Under the pieces are notes generated by a model, which saw nothing but the letters and a program-made list of their open reading frames with translations, did not search any database and had not been told where the DNA came from. Positions 32,702 through 46,142 of a stretch of DNA of 64,000 nt are shown here, one piece after another. How positions within the stretch are numbered: position 1 is the stretch's first letter; each line of letters opens with the position of its first letter. The translations under genes were made by a program, and so were the position numbers. Source of the DNA: Engraulis encrasicolus (Eukaryota > Chordata > Actinopteri > Clupeiformes > Engraulidae); contig NC_085867.1 of NCBI RefSeq assembly GCF_034702125.1, forward strand, positions 48,505,898 through 48,569,897, written 5' to 3'.

Positions 32702-33589
32702 TGTGTGTGGGGGTGTGTGTACTGTATGTGTCTCTTCAGGTGTATGTTTAAATATACAGCGTATTGTAAATGTGTGTGTGTGTGTGTGAGCCTGCTTGCA
32801 TGCATGTGTCTGTATGTGTACAGCTATATGCTAGTACTGTATAAGCTGAATCATCATGTCTCCTTCAGCTTCACTTTCAAGAGCACTCACAGTCACATAT
32901 GGCAGGAGAAGAAGATGATGGTGATGAGACAGCTTCACTACTCTCTCCCTCCTTCCCATGTGCTATCTTGTATAGCTCACACTCACCGAATACCTAATCC
33001 TGGAATCCAGCTACCTCAGTGTGTGCGAATGAGCGATTTTCAGACAACCTTTATGGTAGAGTGAAGCTGCTGCTGCTGCCGCTGTTACTGAGCTGAAAAA
33101 AGATCACTTCAAAGTATTTGCTATGTCGGATAAATGTTTGATAGACGCACTTTGTATGGTATGTGCTTCCGCTGATGGAAAATAAACATCTGAATCACTG
33201 TGTTAAAAATGTGCTTTGCCACAGTTTACTTTGTTTTTTTTTCAACCTTTGTTTGACTCACTGTTGTCAGCTGAAGGTTTTCTGCTCATTTTGTGCGTTA
33301 CCGTATGATCATACCGCGGGCGTTGAACGCGTGGAAAGATGCGGAAGTAATTGACTTTGTATGGGAGAGCAGGCAGCGAACGAGGCAAACGCGTTGGGAG
33401 CGTTTCTAGAGGCGAGGGTGGGAGAAGTTGAACTTCATCTAAAAATATGTCATAAGAAGGTCTTCTTTCTTTTTCTTTTCTTTTTATTCAAAGATTGCAG
33501 GCAGGCGTTTCAGCTGCAAGAGCCTTTCCTGCAGTGTTTGAATAAAAAGAAAAGAATAAGATAGAAGAAAAAAATAGTGCGATCCATTT
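32341..33589. other. Microsatellite-rich unannotated region
   Basis: GT microsatellites at 32523-32578, 32659-32727 and 32771-32789. GCCAACTCTGGAGCTC is duplicated at about 32498 and 32641. A motif TGACTTTATCCTGGGCCCAG (32440s) recurs near 51140, marking an unclassified dispersed repeat. No gene recognised. Confidence 0.5.
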
Positions 33590-34947
33590 CCTATTCATTT
33601 CAATGGGGCATCACTGGCCGTTGCCATTAAAATTCCGCTCGAGTTCTATTTTCCAAATGCAGCGTGGCACGGACCAGAGCCGTATATAGAGAGAGTCTGG
33701 CCAACTCGAATCATGGCGCCATTTTCGTTCTCCACGGCGAGGATTCTACAGTGTAACCCTATGGGCAGCATACCGTCAAAATCGCTGGATCTAAAATACA
33801 AATAAGGCTTCGTAGACCATCACACTTGGGTTGCAGTATTATCAAGATCCCAACATATGAAAACAAACGTTAACAAGTTCGTTCGTATAGAAGGGGTTTG
33901 CTTAAAAGAGGGTTTTGTCGGCATAGTTTTGATGTGCTCAGCAGTGCATTCTAGCGTTGCCGAGTTGTTGTTGCCTAGGTACAGCCAACGCCAAAGTCGA
34001 TATTTAAGTAATGTACATAAATAATATTCACAACGATGGTCAAGTTCATGTACAGGGACCCTGGTGATAGCCTACTTGCGCCAAAGTTTCACGTTGTGTC
34101 GGGATTTAGTAGTTTAAAAATAACGATGTGCTCAGCAGTGCATAATCAGGATTGGTCACTGTAGGATGAGTCTGGATGCTCGTAGCAGTCTGGATATTCA
34201 TAGTATGAGACTGGACGTGAGTTTAAATCGCAGTGGGAAAGGACCTTGGAAATAATAACTTGGTGGGCAAAGTTATGTTTTCACAGTATAGCATACTTAC
34301 AGGTGGCAATTAAGATTTGACAAGCTAATTTCAAGTTATGACAGAAACATAACCCCATGCCATCATCATGACTATTTATTTCTTACAAAAGTAATTGTTA
34401 ACAAAAGTCGAAGGGGGAAAATACGTTTACCTCACACAACACGGAGAAATCTGCTGCTTTCCGGTTATTAATTCTGACCTTTAATCCATAAAGGGGAGTT
34501 TATATCCATGCATGTCCCAAATCCTCCGTTTATGTCACGAGTTAAACGATGCTGTTTGTTTCTCCTGACCCGGCCCTGCACTACAGCCATATGCACAACA
34601 GTTTGTCATAATAATAATGTTATAATATTATAGTGAAGCGTTGTTTTTTATATCTGATAATGCTCATTAATGGGAGCGTGGGGAACGAAAATGGCGTCCA
34701 TAAAACATGTGACCAGCCCAGAACCAATCAAAATAGCGGGATAGCCCGAACGTTCGACCCCATAGTTGTCCAGACTCTCTCTATATACGGCTCTGGCACG
34801 GACCCATCTCCTGCGCCCCCTACTGCCCGACTACCGCCGTGTTGGTGTGGAAGGACAGATCTGTTTTCATGTAGGCTATCTTCGCCGCCGTTGGTAAAAA
34901 TCGCTTCCGTCCCGCCCCGATTCCCTGGTCCTGTTGTGTAAAGGCCC
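33590..34947 (+). mobile_element. Harbinger-like MITE copy 3, split by a hAT
   Basis: The segments 33590-33674 and 34804-34947 together match copies at 18772 and 39717 (for example GCTCGAGTTCTATTTTCCAA, then GCCCGACTACCGCC). The right end reads AAAGGCCC followed by TTA. The left end is not resolved. Between them lies the hAT at 33675-34795. Confidence 0.6.
33675..34795. mobile_element. hAT element nested in Harbinger-like MITE
   Basis: Terminal inverted repeats of about 30 bp begin CAGAGCCGTATATAGAGAGA. Perfect 8-bp duplications GCACGGAC lie at 33667-33674 and 34796-34803. The 1,121-bp interior includes a direct duplication of GATGTGCTCAGCAGTGCAT (about 33932 and 34124). No transposase motif is seen. 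Confidence 0.92.
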
Positions 34948-35130
34948 TTATGGTTACAGCCAGTCTTTCAGAAAAGAATCTGTTTTTGTTTTTATGTTTC
35001 TTTTTTTAGCAGTTGTCAATAATGAAATGTAGCCTGTGCCTGTCATGGTGTGTTGACATTATTTGACCTTGAGTTGCTTTTGTCATCGATCTAATGTGCT
35101 TGGGGAAAAAAAACACCTACCAAAAAGGCA

Positions 35131-35194
35131 TAGGGGTGAGCTCAGGTACATTGGGCCACTTAAAAAGTGGCCCAATGTACCTGAACTCACCCTA
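35131..35194. repeat. 64-bp hairpin
   Basis: Arms of about 30 bp, starting TAGGGGTGAGCTCAGGTACA, pair with one mismatch and one 1-bp indel around an AAAA loop. No gene context suggests a terminator role. More likely a tiny foldback element. Confidence 0.8.
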
Positions 35195-35858
35195 CATTTG
35201 CAGAAAGTAATGGTCAGGCAGGGTACAACTTCATAATATATGGGAGTACACAAAGACAATGTTTTTTCCAGGTTACGTGAGGTATAGCTTCAAAACAGAA
35301 CTGGCAATTTGAAGAAAATTGTCCATGCAATGAGTTCTGAGCTACCGTATCAAACTAGAAAAAGTGAAACTACGAACTTACTGCAGTCTCCATAAGCCAC
35401 TATGAGAGATTAGTACAGACTAGGAAATACAAACAACTTACTCTGTGGGGGAAAGGAGAGAGAGAGGGAGGGAGAGAGAGAAAGAACTAAATTGCTTTAT
35501 ACAATAGTTATTGTTGCAGCCACCTTACATAGCTCAATCTGAGTTATGAGTTGTTTGCCATCACACACACCACGCCATGCACACAATGTACACAGACACA
35601 CACAAGCACCAAACACCTTTGCAGACACATATATACAGTATGTGTGTGCACACATACACATACAGAGACACACACACAAATGAAAGTCAAAAGACACACA
35701 CGGACATGTACACAGGCGTTGGACACACACGGACATGCGCGCGCACACACACACACACACACACACAGAATGATGACTGTGATGTGGTATATGAATGTAT
35801 AATATTGCATTGTATTATTGTATTGGTATTATATCATACAGGAACAGTCACAGCTTTG

Positions 35859-35945
35859 AATGTACAGTCATTTTTGCAGTTAAAAATGGCTATTTTTGTA
35901 AATTCAAAATGGCGGACCATGAGACAAGATGTCCCCATCCATGAT
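35859..35945 (-). mobile_element. Internal fragment of TTAA MITE family A
   Basis: Reverse complement of the middle of the elements at 2889 and 7199. Shared blocks include CAGTCATTTTTGCAG and AAATTCAAAATGGCGGACCA. No ends are present. Confidence 0.7.
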
Positions 35946-36079
35946 AAAAAAACAAACCGGTTACAGACACTGCCCTGTCAGTGCGTAAGTCTAAGGCAGG
36001 AGGAGAAATGAATCCAGTTCCTCCTCCCAGCAGGTGGCTTTTCTCTTCAGGTGCCAATTGGGGTGACATGGGGACACAG

Positions 36080-36239
36080 CAGGGGCGACACTATAGGGGG
36101 GGGGGGAGTGGGGCATTTGCCCCAGGGCCCAGGGACCTCCTATAGGTATGTGTGGTGGGGGCCCTATTGTCACCTGGGCAGGCTGTATGAGGGGCTCAGT
36201 AAATGTCTTGCCCTGGGGCCCTGTGTACAATTGTTCTGC
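36080..36239. mobile_element. hAT-like fragment between direct repeats
   Basis: Begins CAGGGGCGACACTATAGG and contains GGGCATTTGCCCCAGGGCCC, as in hAT families here. The 13-bp CATGGGGACACAG occurs on both sides (36067-36079 and 36240-36252). The right end is not a good inverted match, so the border is uncertain. Confidence 0.45.
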
Positions 36240-36359
36240 CATGGGGACACAGATGAGATCTATCTGTGTACGTCGAGCCAAGAATATAGTCAGAATATGC
36301 GGGTGGAGGAGACTACTCAGTGGTGAGTAGCAGAGAGTATGAGATGGTATAGTATCAAA

Positions 36360-36640
36360 AATACCATACAAGAAGAAGAGAGGCAGGGAGGAAAGGGGGG
36401 GAGGAGGGGGTGGACGTTGACAATGCAACAAAAGAGAGGTGTGAGAGAGATTAGGACGGACGGACGGGGAAAAAGAAAAAGGTGGAGGAGGTAAACAAGA
36501 ACAACAACAACAATGGAATGGAGACAGGGAAAAAAGATTAGGAGCAGAGGAACACAAGAGAAAGAAAAGAAGAGTAGCACAGAGCAGAGCTAATATAAGA
36601 GAAAGAGCGAAGTATAGAGAGCAGAACGAGAGGAGGAGAA
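36360..36640. repeat. Purine-rich low-complexity tract
   Basis: GA/GGA-rich strand with a short ACAACAACAACA run near 36503. It gives spurious long open frames on the complementary strand. Confidence 0.7.
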
Positions 36641-36784
36641 GTGGCAGGAGATCTGCTAGGACATCACACCTCGGGTGACGTTTCCTGAGAAGACAGAAGA
36701 AAACGAACGAAAAAAAAAATGTGTCTCCATCACCGTGGAAACTCGACAGGGCTCACAGCTCCTACCGTGTCACAGTGTGTTCGA

Positions 36785-37018
36785 CAGGGCAGGACTGGCC
36801 ATCTGGCATAGTGGGCATTTGCCGGTGGGCCCCGCACCCTCGTGGGCCCCTATTTTCAGAAATGTAAAAAACATATATATAAATCTTTTACTTCTCTGAA
36901 AATAGGGGCCCACGAAAGTGCAGGGCCCACCGGTGAGTCAGTTCCGCACCGCTAATTACGAGGGGGCCCCTTTAAGCCAAAAGTGCCCGGGCCCTATTTC
37001 TCCTCCAGTCTAGCCCTG
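36785..37018. mobile_element. hAT MITE
   Basis: Starts CAGGGCAGGACTGGCC and ends CTCCAGTCTAGCCCTG. Flanks are GTGTTCGA (36777-36784) and GAGTTCGA (37019-37026), matching at 7 of 8. The interior has an inverted pair around AAATAGGGGCCCACGA. A truncated relative is at 40300-40372. Confidence 0.85.
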
Positions 37019-37151
37019 GAGTTCGAGCCTAGTCAACTCGGGTGCGAGAAAACGCGTCCTTGGGAGCTGGCAAGGCAAGTGAAGTGCTCTCCTCTCTCTC
37101 ACAAGATACTTTTCTTTTTCCTGTGTCAATACGCTCCACAAGAAGAACCCG

Positions 37152-37327
37152 GCAAGTGAAGTGCATGGGCCTGCCTGTCTTTCTTTCTTTCCACTGTTGG
37201 ATGAAGTGCATGGGCCTGTCTGTCTGTCTTTCCACTGTTGGATGAAGTGCATGGGCCTGTCTGTCTGTCTTTCCACTGTTTGGATGAAGTGCATGGGCCT
37301 GTCTGTCTGTCTTTCCACTGTTGGATG
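37152..37327. repeat. 43-bp minisatellite, ~4 copies
   Basis: Unit GAAGTGCATGGGCCTGTCTG followed by TCTGTCTTTCCACTGTTGGAT. Copy 1 is more diverged and copy 3 has one extra T. Confidence 0.93.
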
Positions 37328-37469
37328 ATTCTACATACGGTTTCAGATGTAGGCCACAACTCACCAGGTGACAATGACAGACAACGAGCAGAGCAAAAGC
37401 AGGATGCTGACTCAGGGTGGCTAGATCGCACCCCCCGCCGCCTGGCAGAGACGGGGAGAGAAGAAGCTG

Positions 37470-37548
37470 GGGGGAAAGAGAGAGAGAGAAAGAGAGAGAG
37501 ACAGAGACAGGCGAGCAGACAGAGTATGTGACTTACTTTCTCTCTCTA

Positions 37549-37585
<37 letters not shown>

Positions 37586-37658
37586 GCGTGTGTTCGCGTG
37601 GGAGAGAGAGAAAATACAGAGTGATTGAGACAGAAACGTGTGTGTGTGTGTGTGTGTA
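37470..37658. repeat. GA, CT and GT microsatellite cluster
   Basis: GA at 37470-37515, CT at about 37536-37585, GA near 37600, GT at 37638-37658. Confidence 0.9.
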
Positions 37659-37689
37659 ACAATGCATGCTCATATTCCCTCTTGCTGAG

Positions 37690-37935
37690 TCAGGGTCCCC
37701 ACCCCCCCTCTGTCCATAACTCCATCCCTCGTCCCTCCTGCCTCGCTAACTTCATCCCTCCCTCCTTGCTAACTCCTCCCTCCCTAACTTCATCCCTCCC
37801 TCCTTGCTAACTCCTCCCTCCCTAACTTCATCCCTCCCTCCTATCTCTCTAACTTCATCCTTCCATCCCTCCCTCCTCCGTCCCTAACTCCATCCCTCCA
37901 TCCCTCCCTCCTGCCTCGCTACCTCCCTCATCCCT
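37690..37935. repeat. Pyrimidine-rich ~37-bp minisatellite
   Basis: Variants of CTAACTTCATCCCTCCCTCC and TTGCTAACTCCTCCCTCC in tandem. Homopyrimidine-rich. Confidence 0.85.
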
Positions 37936-38232
37936 CGCTCCCAACAGACCAGACTCCCCCTCTACTCATAAATGCTGCATGGCCATCCATCCACCAGCCT
38001 GCAGGAGAGGAGAGGAGAGAGAGAGAGCCCCAGTCGTGCAAATGACACAGACGGCTACAAGATTAGCTGACAAGCCTCAGCTGCTTTGTGTCCCGGCCAG
38101 GGAGTCATCCTCCTACTCCCTCCACACCCACACTCACTCCCACACCCACACCCACCGCCTCCACCAAACCACACCTCCTCCACCCCCTGCCAGTTTGCTC
38201 ATAGAGGAAGTTTAATGTCTGCAACACTCTTT

Positions 38233-38508
38233 GGGTGCATTCCAATATGCACACTCCCTTTCTCCACTTGTGCCTGTGGCCTCACCCCACCTCCTGGCCC
38301 CGCCTCGGTGGAGAAAACAATAAAGTTTCCCTGCTGTCAGCCTAGCCAAAACAACTTTTGGGGGACTGTTCTTCATTCGCCATCTAGATTTCAAATTTAA
38401 AATGACAAAACATTGAATTAATTTTCTGTTGTCAGTGACATCATCATGAGGTCACAAGCAGGCAAGTGAGCAAGGGAGGATGGGAGTGTGCATATTGGAA
38501 TACACCCC
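38233..38508. mobile_element. Inverted-repeat MITE, family B copy 1
   Basis: Ends GGGTGCATTCCAATATGCAC and GTGCATATTGGAATACACCC pair with one mismatch. The internal GGAGAAAACAATAAAGTTTC is shared with family-B copies at 55086 and 55898. Target duplication unclear. Confidence 0.75.
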
Positions 38509-38654
38509 TTGCGTGTAGGCACACCATGTATATATACATAGAGCCCCAGACATGGGAATGAGACGGATACTGAAGCTGACAAATCTCAGTTGTTTACTGT
38601 CACTGCTGAAGACTCCTGAATGTCTCCCCTTCCCCTTCCCCAGTTTGCTTTGAC

Positions 38655-38697
38655 AGAGAGAGAGAGAGAGAGAAAGAGAGAAAGAGAAAGAGAGATA
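38655..38697. repeat. (GA)n microsatellite
   Basis: GA with AAAG interruptions. Confidence 0.9.
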
Positions 38698-38946
38698 TAT
38701 TTTAATGCAACACAACACAGTGATTCCACTTGGTGTACCTCTTGTGTTTGTGTACATATAAGCACATCATGCATACACACAGAGGCCTTGGCCCTGAGCT
38801 ACAATATGTTACTACTGTAGCTGACAACAAGCTTCAGTTGGTTTGTGTCCCAGCTATAGACAGTCAGCTCCTCCTTTCCCCCACGCAAGCTAGTTTGCTT
38901 CTCTAAATGTAATGCAACATACAGTACAGGGTGCAAGTCATGTAAG

Positions 38947-39206
38947 TAGAGATGCACCGGATCCTGATTTTTAGGACCGGATCCACTGCTTAACATCCTG
39001 CCGGATCCGGAACCGGATCCTACGAAAGGGTTGAAACACATAGCCTACTCACACACGTGGGCCCTTTTCATCACGTTGGCTCAAACTATTTTGACTGAAA
39101 AGCCTCGGCTACCGGATCCTGGATCCTGGAACCGGATCCGGATCCTGTGAAAAACCCTATTATCCTGCTGGATCCGGAACCGGATCTTGGATCCGGTGCA
39201 TCTCTA
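38947..39206. mobile_element. hAT MITE, TAGAGATG-type ends
   Basis: Starts TAGAGATGCACCGGATCC and ends GGATCCGGTGCATCTCTA. Perfect duplications CATGTAAG lie at 38939-38946 and 39207-39214. The interior is built from repeated CCGGATCC motifs. Confidence 0.93.
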
Positions 39207-39214
39207 CATGTAAG

Positions 39215-39716
39215 TACCTCTCAATGTTTACACACTCTCATGCATGCACACCAAGAGGGATTCAAAACCAAAACAAGCACTGTTGGTGTCTTGCCATCCC
39301 ATTCCACACAAGATTGCTCACAGAGAGAGAGAATCTAATGCAACAATACTCATGGGCATCACGTTGCGTGTAGCCTACCTCTTGTGTTTGCATACAGGCA
39401 CATCATGCATAGACGTAGAAAATTCCAAACCATGCGAATGTGACAGTGACAATATTGTATGAACTGAATTATTAGCTGACAAGCTTTGGCTGTTTTGTGT
39501 CCCAGCTAGGGAACCTTGAGTGCTCCCTCACCTCCACCAACACTTGGCTTTGCGTGTAGGTAGGCCTATCTCTCTGCATTTGAACACTGCACTCACATGC
39601 ATGTAGACCGACAGGGATTTAGCACCACAACAAAGATCGCTTGTGTCTCTAACAATTACAGTGAAATGTGCTCCTTTGGGGCTCGACATGGTGGTGTATG
39701 CTTTTGAGATATCTAA
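39215..39716. other. Unannotated stretch
   Basis: Nothing recognised. Confidence 0.4.
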
Positions 39717-40035
39717 GGCCAGATTCAGACTAGAGCGTGGTGGAACGCCAGCGAGACGACAGGTCTCTCTACTTAGTATCGGCCGGTGTGTTCTGCTCTG
39801 CCTTTCACACCAACAGCGTCGGCGTGCGCGGCTAGTCCTGTTCAAAATCCCCCCCACAGCCAAAGCTAGCTAGCTACTTTGTCATTCATTTGAATATCCA
39901 ATATCCGGAGCCTGCTACAGCCCGACTACCGTCGGTTGGTGTGAAAGGATAGATATGTTTCCATGTATTTTCGCCACCGCCGGTAAAAATCACTTCCGTC
40001 CCGCTCTGCGTCCCCGCTCTGGTGTGAATTAGGCC
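39717..40035 (+). mobile_element. Harbinger-like MITE, copy 2
   Basis: Same family as 18772-19158, in the opposite orientation. Shared blocks include GCGTCGGCGTGCGCGGC and GCCCGACTACCG. Ends start GGCCAGATTCAGACTAGAGC. The left flank is TAA and the right flank TCA. Confidence 0.65.
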
Positions 40036-41710
<1,675 letters not shown>

Positions 41711-43393
41711 GGCGTAGCACCAAATTTGGGGCCCCAGGAACAAACTCTTTCATGGACCCCACAACACAACACAACACCCCCCCCACCTCCCGCGCGCACG
41801 TGCCTACCCCCTGATATCGTCATCCTTCTTGCCTTCCTCTGAATATCCCTCTCCTTCACTTGAATCATCCTCATGCTCAATCACATATGACAAAACAGAC
41901 ATAATAAAATTTGCCTATACAATTATAAAATGTCCTAATCTTTGACATTGTTATGAAAAGTATCATATTCATAGGGGTGACTATCTGGGGTGTCATCTGG
42001 TGTGAGGGGGAGGATTCTCCTCTCTTCCCGACTGGTAAATCTCTCTTCACAGTGCTTTTAATATTTCGTGCACTACGGACACATGAGACATTGATATGTT
42101 GAACTGGACTTTCTTCAATGTGCATCGCGGAACAGAAACACATGCGCTCGCTTGCGCACACATTCGTTCACTTGCACTGGTCCGCACGCACGTCACATTG
42201 GCCCGTGTTAATTGGGGTTTGGGAGAGCAAGGAGCAGAAAATCAGCTGTGATTCACTGGCAGAAGCTGACTTCGAAATGTCGCCTAAAACCTGCTGTACA
42301 GCAGAGTAAACAGAACAAAAGTATCTCTGTTTGGATTGTTTGATGTCGTGTTCTCAACCTTTTAAAGTTAGGGCACCCTGAAACTTGTCATAGGCTATTT
42401 ATTTCTTTATAATCATTATTTATTAGCCTTACATATAGTTTCAGATTTAAATTGGCCAGCAACACATTTCACTGTAGCCAACCATGTCATTTTCATGAGC
42501 TCTCATATCATTGCAGATAGGCTACCTGCTCAGCACGGAGATGCTAGGCAGACGGGCTTCTCGTGCGCTTTGCCCAGATTAGAATGGCTTTACGTCGGCA
42601 GCATTCAAAATGCAGACTGGTGCCCTGTCAAAATCTCGCCATAGCCTAACTTTACCACACTACAGCTATAAAGCGCGCTGTCAGATGGCCAGGAAAAGTA
42701 ACCAGAGGTTTCCAATTGAGAGTGTTGAGACGGCTAAATAAAAGCAGAATGATGTTTCAAGACTGACAGCTTGCACCGCCACCTCGACATTGGCAACTGT
42801 CTGATGAACATGACGTCGACATTCATTTCGCAACGATGACAGAATCAATCTGCAAATTTGATGACTGGGTGGGCAGCATTGCACCCAGTTGAGAAACTGC
42901 TTTTCCATAAAATAGACTCACCTTCTCTCAAGATCACACCTTGCACCTGCTGCGACAGGGGAATCTTCACGTTCGTCACATTGACTTACCGGTAGCTATC
43001 ATTTGGATATTTGAACCAACATCGACCCTATGTTGGGCTTTTGGGACACTTGTTATGAAAATCTCAAAGATAAATATGGTTTCTATATATCACAATTATA
43101 GCCAATTGGATTATTCTTTTTTATTTGACTTCGGCTATCACAGTAGGCCTAGTCCACATGGAATGGGAATAGGATAACCAGTAGCCTACTTTATTTGTAT
43201 TTTGACATTTGGGCTCACCTTTCTTGCAAGAAATCAGCATTCCTGCTTTCCTTCATCTTGTTTCCTCTGCCTCTCTTGCCTCTCTGTTGTGTATTTTGTG
43301 TGAAAGCCTGGTGTTTTAGAAGTCTTTCATTGCTAACCGGCTGCTGCGTTTAAGTAAGGGTTAACGTTCGGCGAGAAGGTCGCTACCGTGGTA

Positions 43394-43968
43394 TGGGGCA
43401 CCTAAGTCACGCCCTTCTACTTCCGATCCATGGGGCAGTAGCTCTCAAAATTTTGAATGCGAGTTAATGGAGCGAGTCAAGCTAAATCCTCATCCCGTTT
43501 GGCATGTGCTCCGGATTTCACATATGATGACAGTGAATTTGAAAGGTTTGGATTTGCGTCGTAAGACCACTCATTTTCGGCACGCAAGAAACGTTATTTT
43601 AGCTTTTGTGCAAAACTGTGTTGGAGACTACACGTGCGCCTCGCATATCTGACGTGAACCGAGGCACAGCCAACCCTACCGCTGCACCGTGGCTTAAGTG
43701 GCTGCACGTCGGACATGCGACGTCTGTTGTGTAGTCCAAATAATTACATATTTTTGCACACACACAACTCAAAAATCGCTTGCCAAGTGAAGTCAACAAG
43801 CACACCATTGGTTGTTATTAATTCTGAGGCACAGCATATGTGTGATCGACGGGGAAATGCGAGGTGGGTCGGAAAATAGCTTTGATCAGTCCATTACAGC
43901 CCAGTCAAAAGTTTTTGCGTTGCCAGCCCCACAAGCCGCCCGGAAGGGGTGGAGACTTAGGTGCCCCA
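43394..43968. mobile_element. TA-flanked element inserted in the foldback arm
   Basis: Ends TGGGGCACCTAAGTC and GACTTAGGTGCCCCA are perfect 15-bp inverted repeats with TA on each side (43392-43393 and 43969-43970). The uninterrupted counterpart in the opposite arm reads CCGTGGAATAGCAGCAC, showing the approximate empty site. TA duplication suggests Tc1/mariner-like or a related superfamily. Confidence 0.8.
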
Positions 43969-44231
43969 TAGCAGCACGACAGAGAGAATCTTTAGACTCT
44001 CTGAAGTGCTGCTATTCCACAAAGCGACCGACTCGCCGAACGTTAACCCGCTTATTATATGGATATACTTAAATGATTCACACATGGCGGGGACATTTCG
44101 TTAAGTTTATTATAATTTTTCATGTCAAAAGATTGTTGCTGCGCAAAACAAAACAGTGCCGTGCGTTGTGGAACACCGCTAGGCAACAGCTAGGTAGCCA
44201 GGCCCAGGACAACAGGTGTTGTCTACCACCG

Positions 44232-44508
44232 CAGCTGATTAGAGTCTTGTTGAAAAGTCGCTTTAGCAGTGAAAAGTCTTGTTGCCATTGACAGCGGTCT
44301 GTTATAGACCAACCCGTCCGTTATCGAAAATTATTATATGGTTGTGACGTCATCTGTCGAATGCTCCGTTCATTTCAACGGGGCTCCCCAACGTTCGGAC
44401 GTCTGTTATTTTTCGATAACGGACGGGTTGGTCTATAACAGACCGCTGTCAATGGCAACAAGACTTTTCACTGCTAAAGCGACTTTTCAACAAGACTCTA
44501 ATCAGCTG
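44232..44508. repeat. Perfect 99-bp inverted repeat
   Basis: Arms 44232-44330 and 44410-44508 are exact reverse complements, from CAGCTGATTAGAGTCTTGTT to GTCCGTTATCGAAAA. The 79-nt spacer contains GACGTCATCTGTCGAATGCT and CAACGTTCGGACGTCTG, whose inverted relatives lie at about 44989-45057. Confidence 0.95.
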
Positions 44509-45371
44509 CTGTGATAGACAGCACCCCTTGTCCTGGCTACCGCTGTCAATGGCAACAAGACGTTCACTGCTAAAGCCACTGGCTTGTATACAAGTCAGTG
44601 GCTAAAGCGAATGTTTCATATCACTCCGCAGGGGGTCCGGTCTTTTGTCACTCTAGTTCTAATCAGCTGCTGCGATAGACAACACCTGTTGTCCTGGCTA
44701 GCCTACCTAGCTGTTGCCTAGCGGTGTTCCACAACGGCACTGTTTTGTTTTGCGCAGCAACAATCTTAACATTAAATAGGTCTAAAGAAATGTCCCCGCA
44801 TGTGTGAATCATTTAAGTATATCCATATAATAAGCGGGTTAACTTTCGGCGAGTCGGTCGCTTTGTGGAATAGCAGCACTTCAGAGAGAACAAGACCCCT
44901 CCGCTCCGCGTCGGGGTCTAAAGATTCTCTCTGTCGTGCTGCTATTCCACGGTAGCGACCTTCTCGCCGAACGTTAACCCTTACATAACAGACGTGCGAA
45001 CGTTGGGGAGCCCCATTGAAATGAATGGAGCATTCGACCGATGACGTCACACCATATAATAATGCCTAATAATGACGTGCGTGAGTGTTGATTCCGCATA
45101 TTGTACAATCAAAAGTCCGCGAGAGGGCGGACTAAACCAATGCGTGATAATGGGGGTGTCTGATATAGATATATTTACAGGCTACGATATTTAATTAAAC
45201 AGTTGTATTTCCAGAGAACATTGGAATTACATAATTGATAAATATTGAAAATAATGTTTAAAAAAACGAAAGAAGAAGTCCATTTTTCCATATGGGCCCC
45301 CCGGTGGGCCCCCCAGGTGGGCTGGGCCCTAAGAATGAGTCAGGGTTTTCCCCCCCTGTTCCACGCCGCTG

Positions 45372-45642
45372 CACACACAAACTCATATTGTACACTCTTT
45401 ATTATAGCAAATTGTTCATAATGCTGTGCAGTAGAACATTGTGCATTGTTAATTCTGAGCAGATTGGACAACAAAACAGTCCACTTTTCTGTTCAATAAT
45501 ATATTGGCGTTGTATTCATACCGAGGTAAATTGTGCTTTGCAGGGGTGTTTTGTTGGTGTTTGTGTATAGGTGTGGGCACAAAAGACACCACTTTCATAC
45601 ACTATTCTATTATTTTGTTATTTGTTTTCATTCAGAAAGAAG

Positions 45643-45643
<1 letters not shown>
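45372..45643. other. Short unannotated gap
   Basis: Nothing recognised. Confidence 0.4.
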
Positions 45644-45696
<53 letters not shown>

Positions 45697-45745
45697 TTTA
45701 TCAGTGTTTACCATTGCTTAAATACATTAAGTACAATGTGGTAAT

Positions 45746-45777
<32 letters not shown>

Positions 45778-45779
45778 AT
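45644..45779. repeat. (CA)n and (CAA)n microsatellites
   Basis: About 25 CA units at 45644-45695 and about 8 CAA units at 45750-45779. Confidence 0.95.
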
Positions 45780-46142
45780 GGTTGAAAAGGTTTGGTCTTT
45801 TTTGGATTCTTAAAGATGGTAAAAAGAAATACTACTGCTACTGATATTTCCCTTGCTCCTTACCTAGAGCTGACATAACATTTTAATGAAGTGCACAAGG
45901 ATTGTATTTTGTTAAATCTGATTTGTGGTTGTACATGATTATGGTCTAAAAGAATAATGTGTTAATCATCTCTGCAATCATTTCCCTTTAAACAAAAATT
46001 GATTAATTCATTGTGCACATAATTCGTATGTGTGTATTTTCTCATGTGTGTATTAACTGTAACTAGCTGTCATTCAGCATCACTTTAGTAATATGGAAAA
46101 AAGAGTACGCAACAACATGCTGTGAGTTCTGTCTGTTCTGCT
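45780..46142. other. Unannotated stretch
   Basis: Nothing recognised. Confidence 0.4.

Larger units (their letters stand above)
34951..36066. other. Unannotated with microsatellites
   Basis: Contains the hairpin at 35131, a GA tract at 35451-35485, mixed CA repeats at 35560-35768, and a MITE fragment at 35859. Confidence 0.5.
43355..44988. mobile_element. Foldback transposon with long inverted arms
   Basis: Both ends read GTAAGGGTTAACGTTCGGCG inward. The arms (43355-44231 interrupted, against about 44640-44988) share GGTCGCTACCGTGG and AGCAGCACGACAGAGAGAAT. The right arm holds an extra 20-30 bp near 44900. Another element (43394-43968) interrupts the left arm. The centre contains a perfect 99-bp inverted repeat. 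No coding frame recognised, superfamily unknown. Confidence 0.7.

Noticed and set aside
35991..36557. 188-codon minus-strand Pro/Ser-rich frame
   Set aside because: Reads through the purine-rich tract and a hAT-like fragment. No domain or splice evidence.
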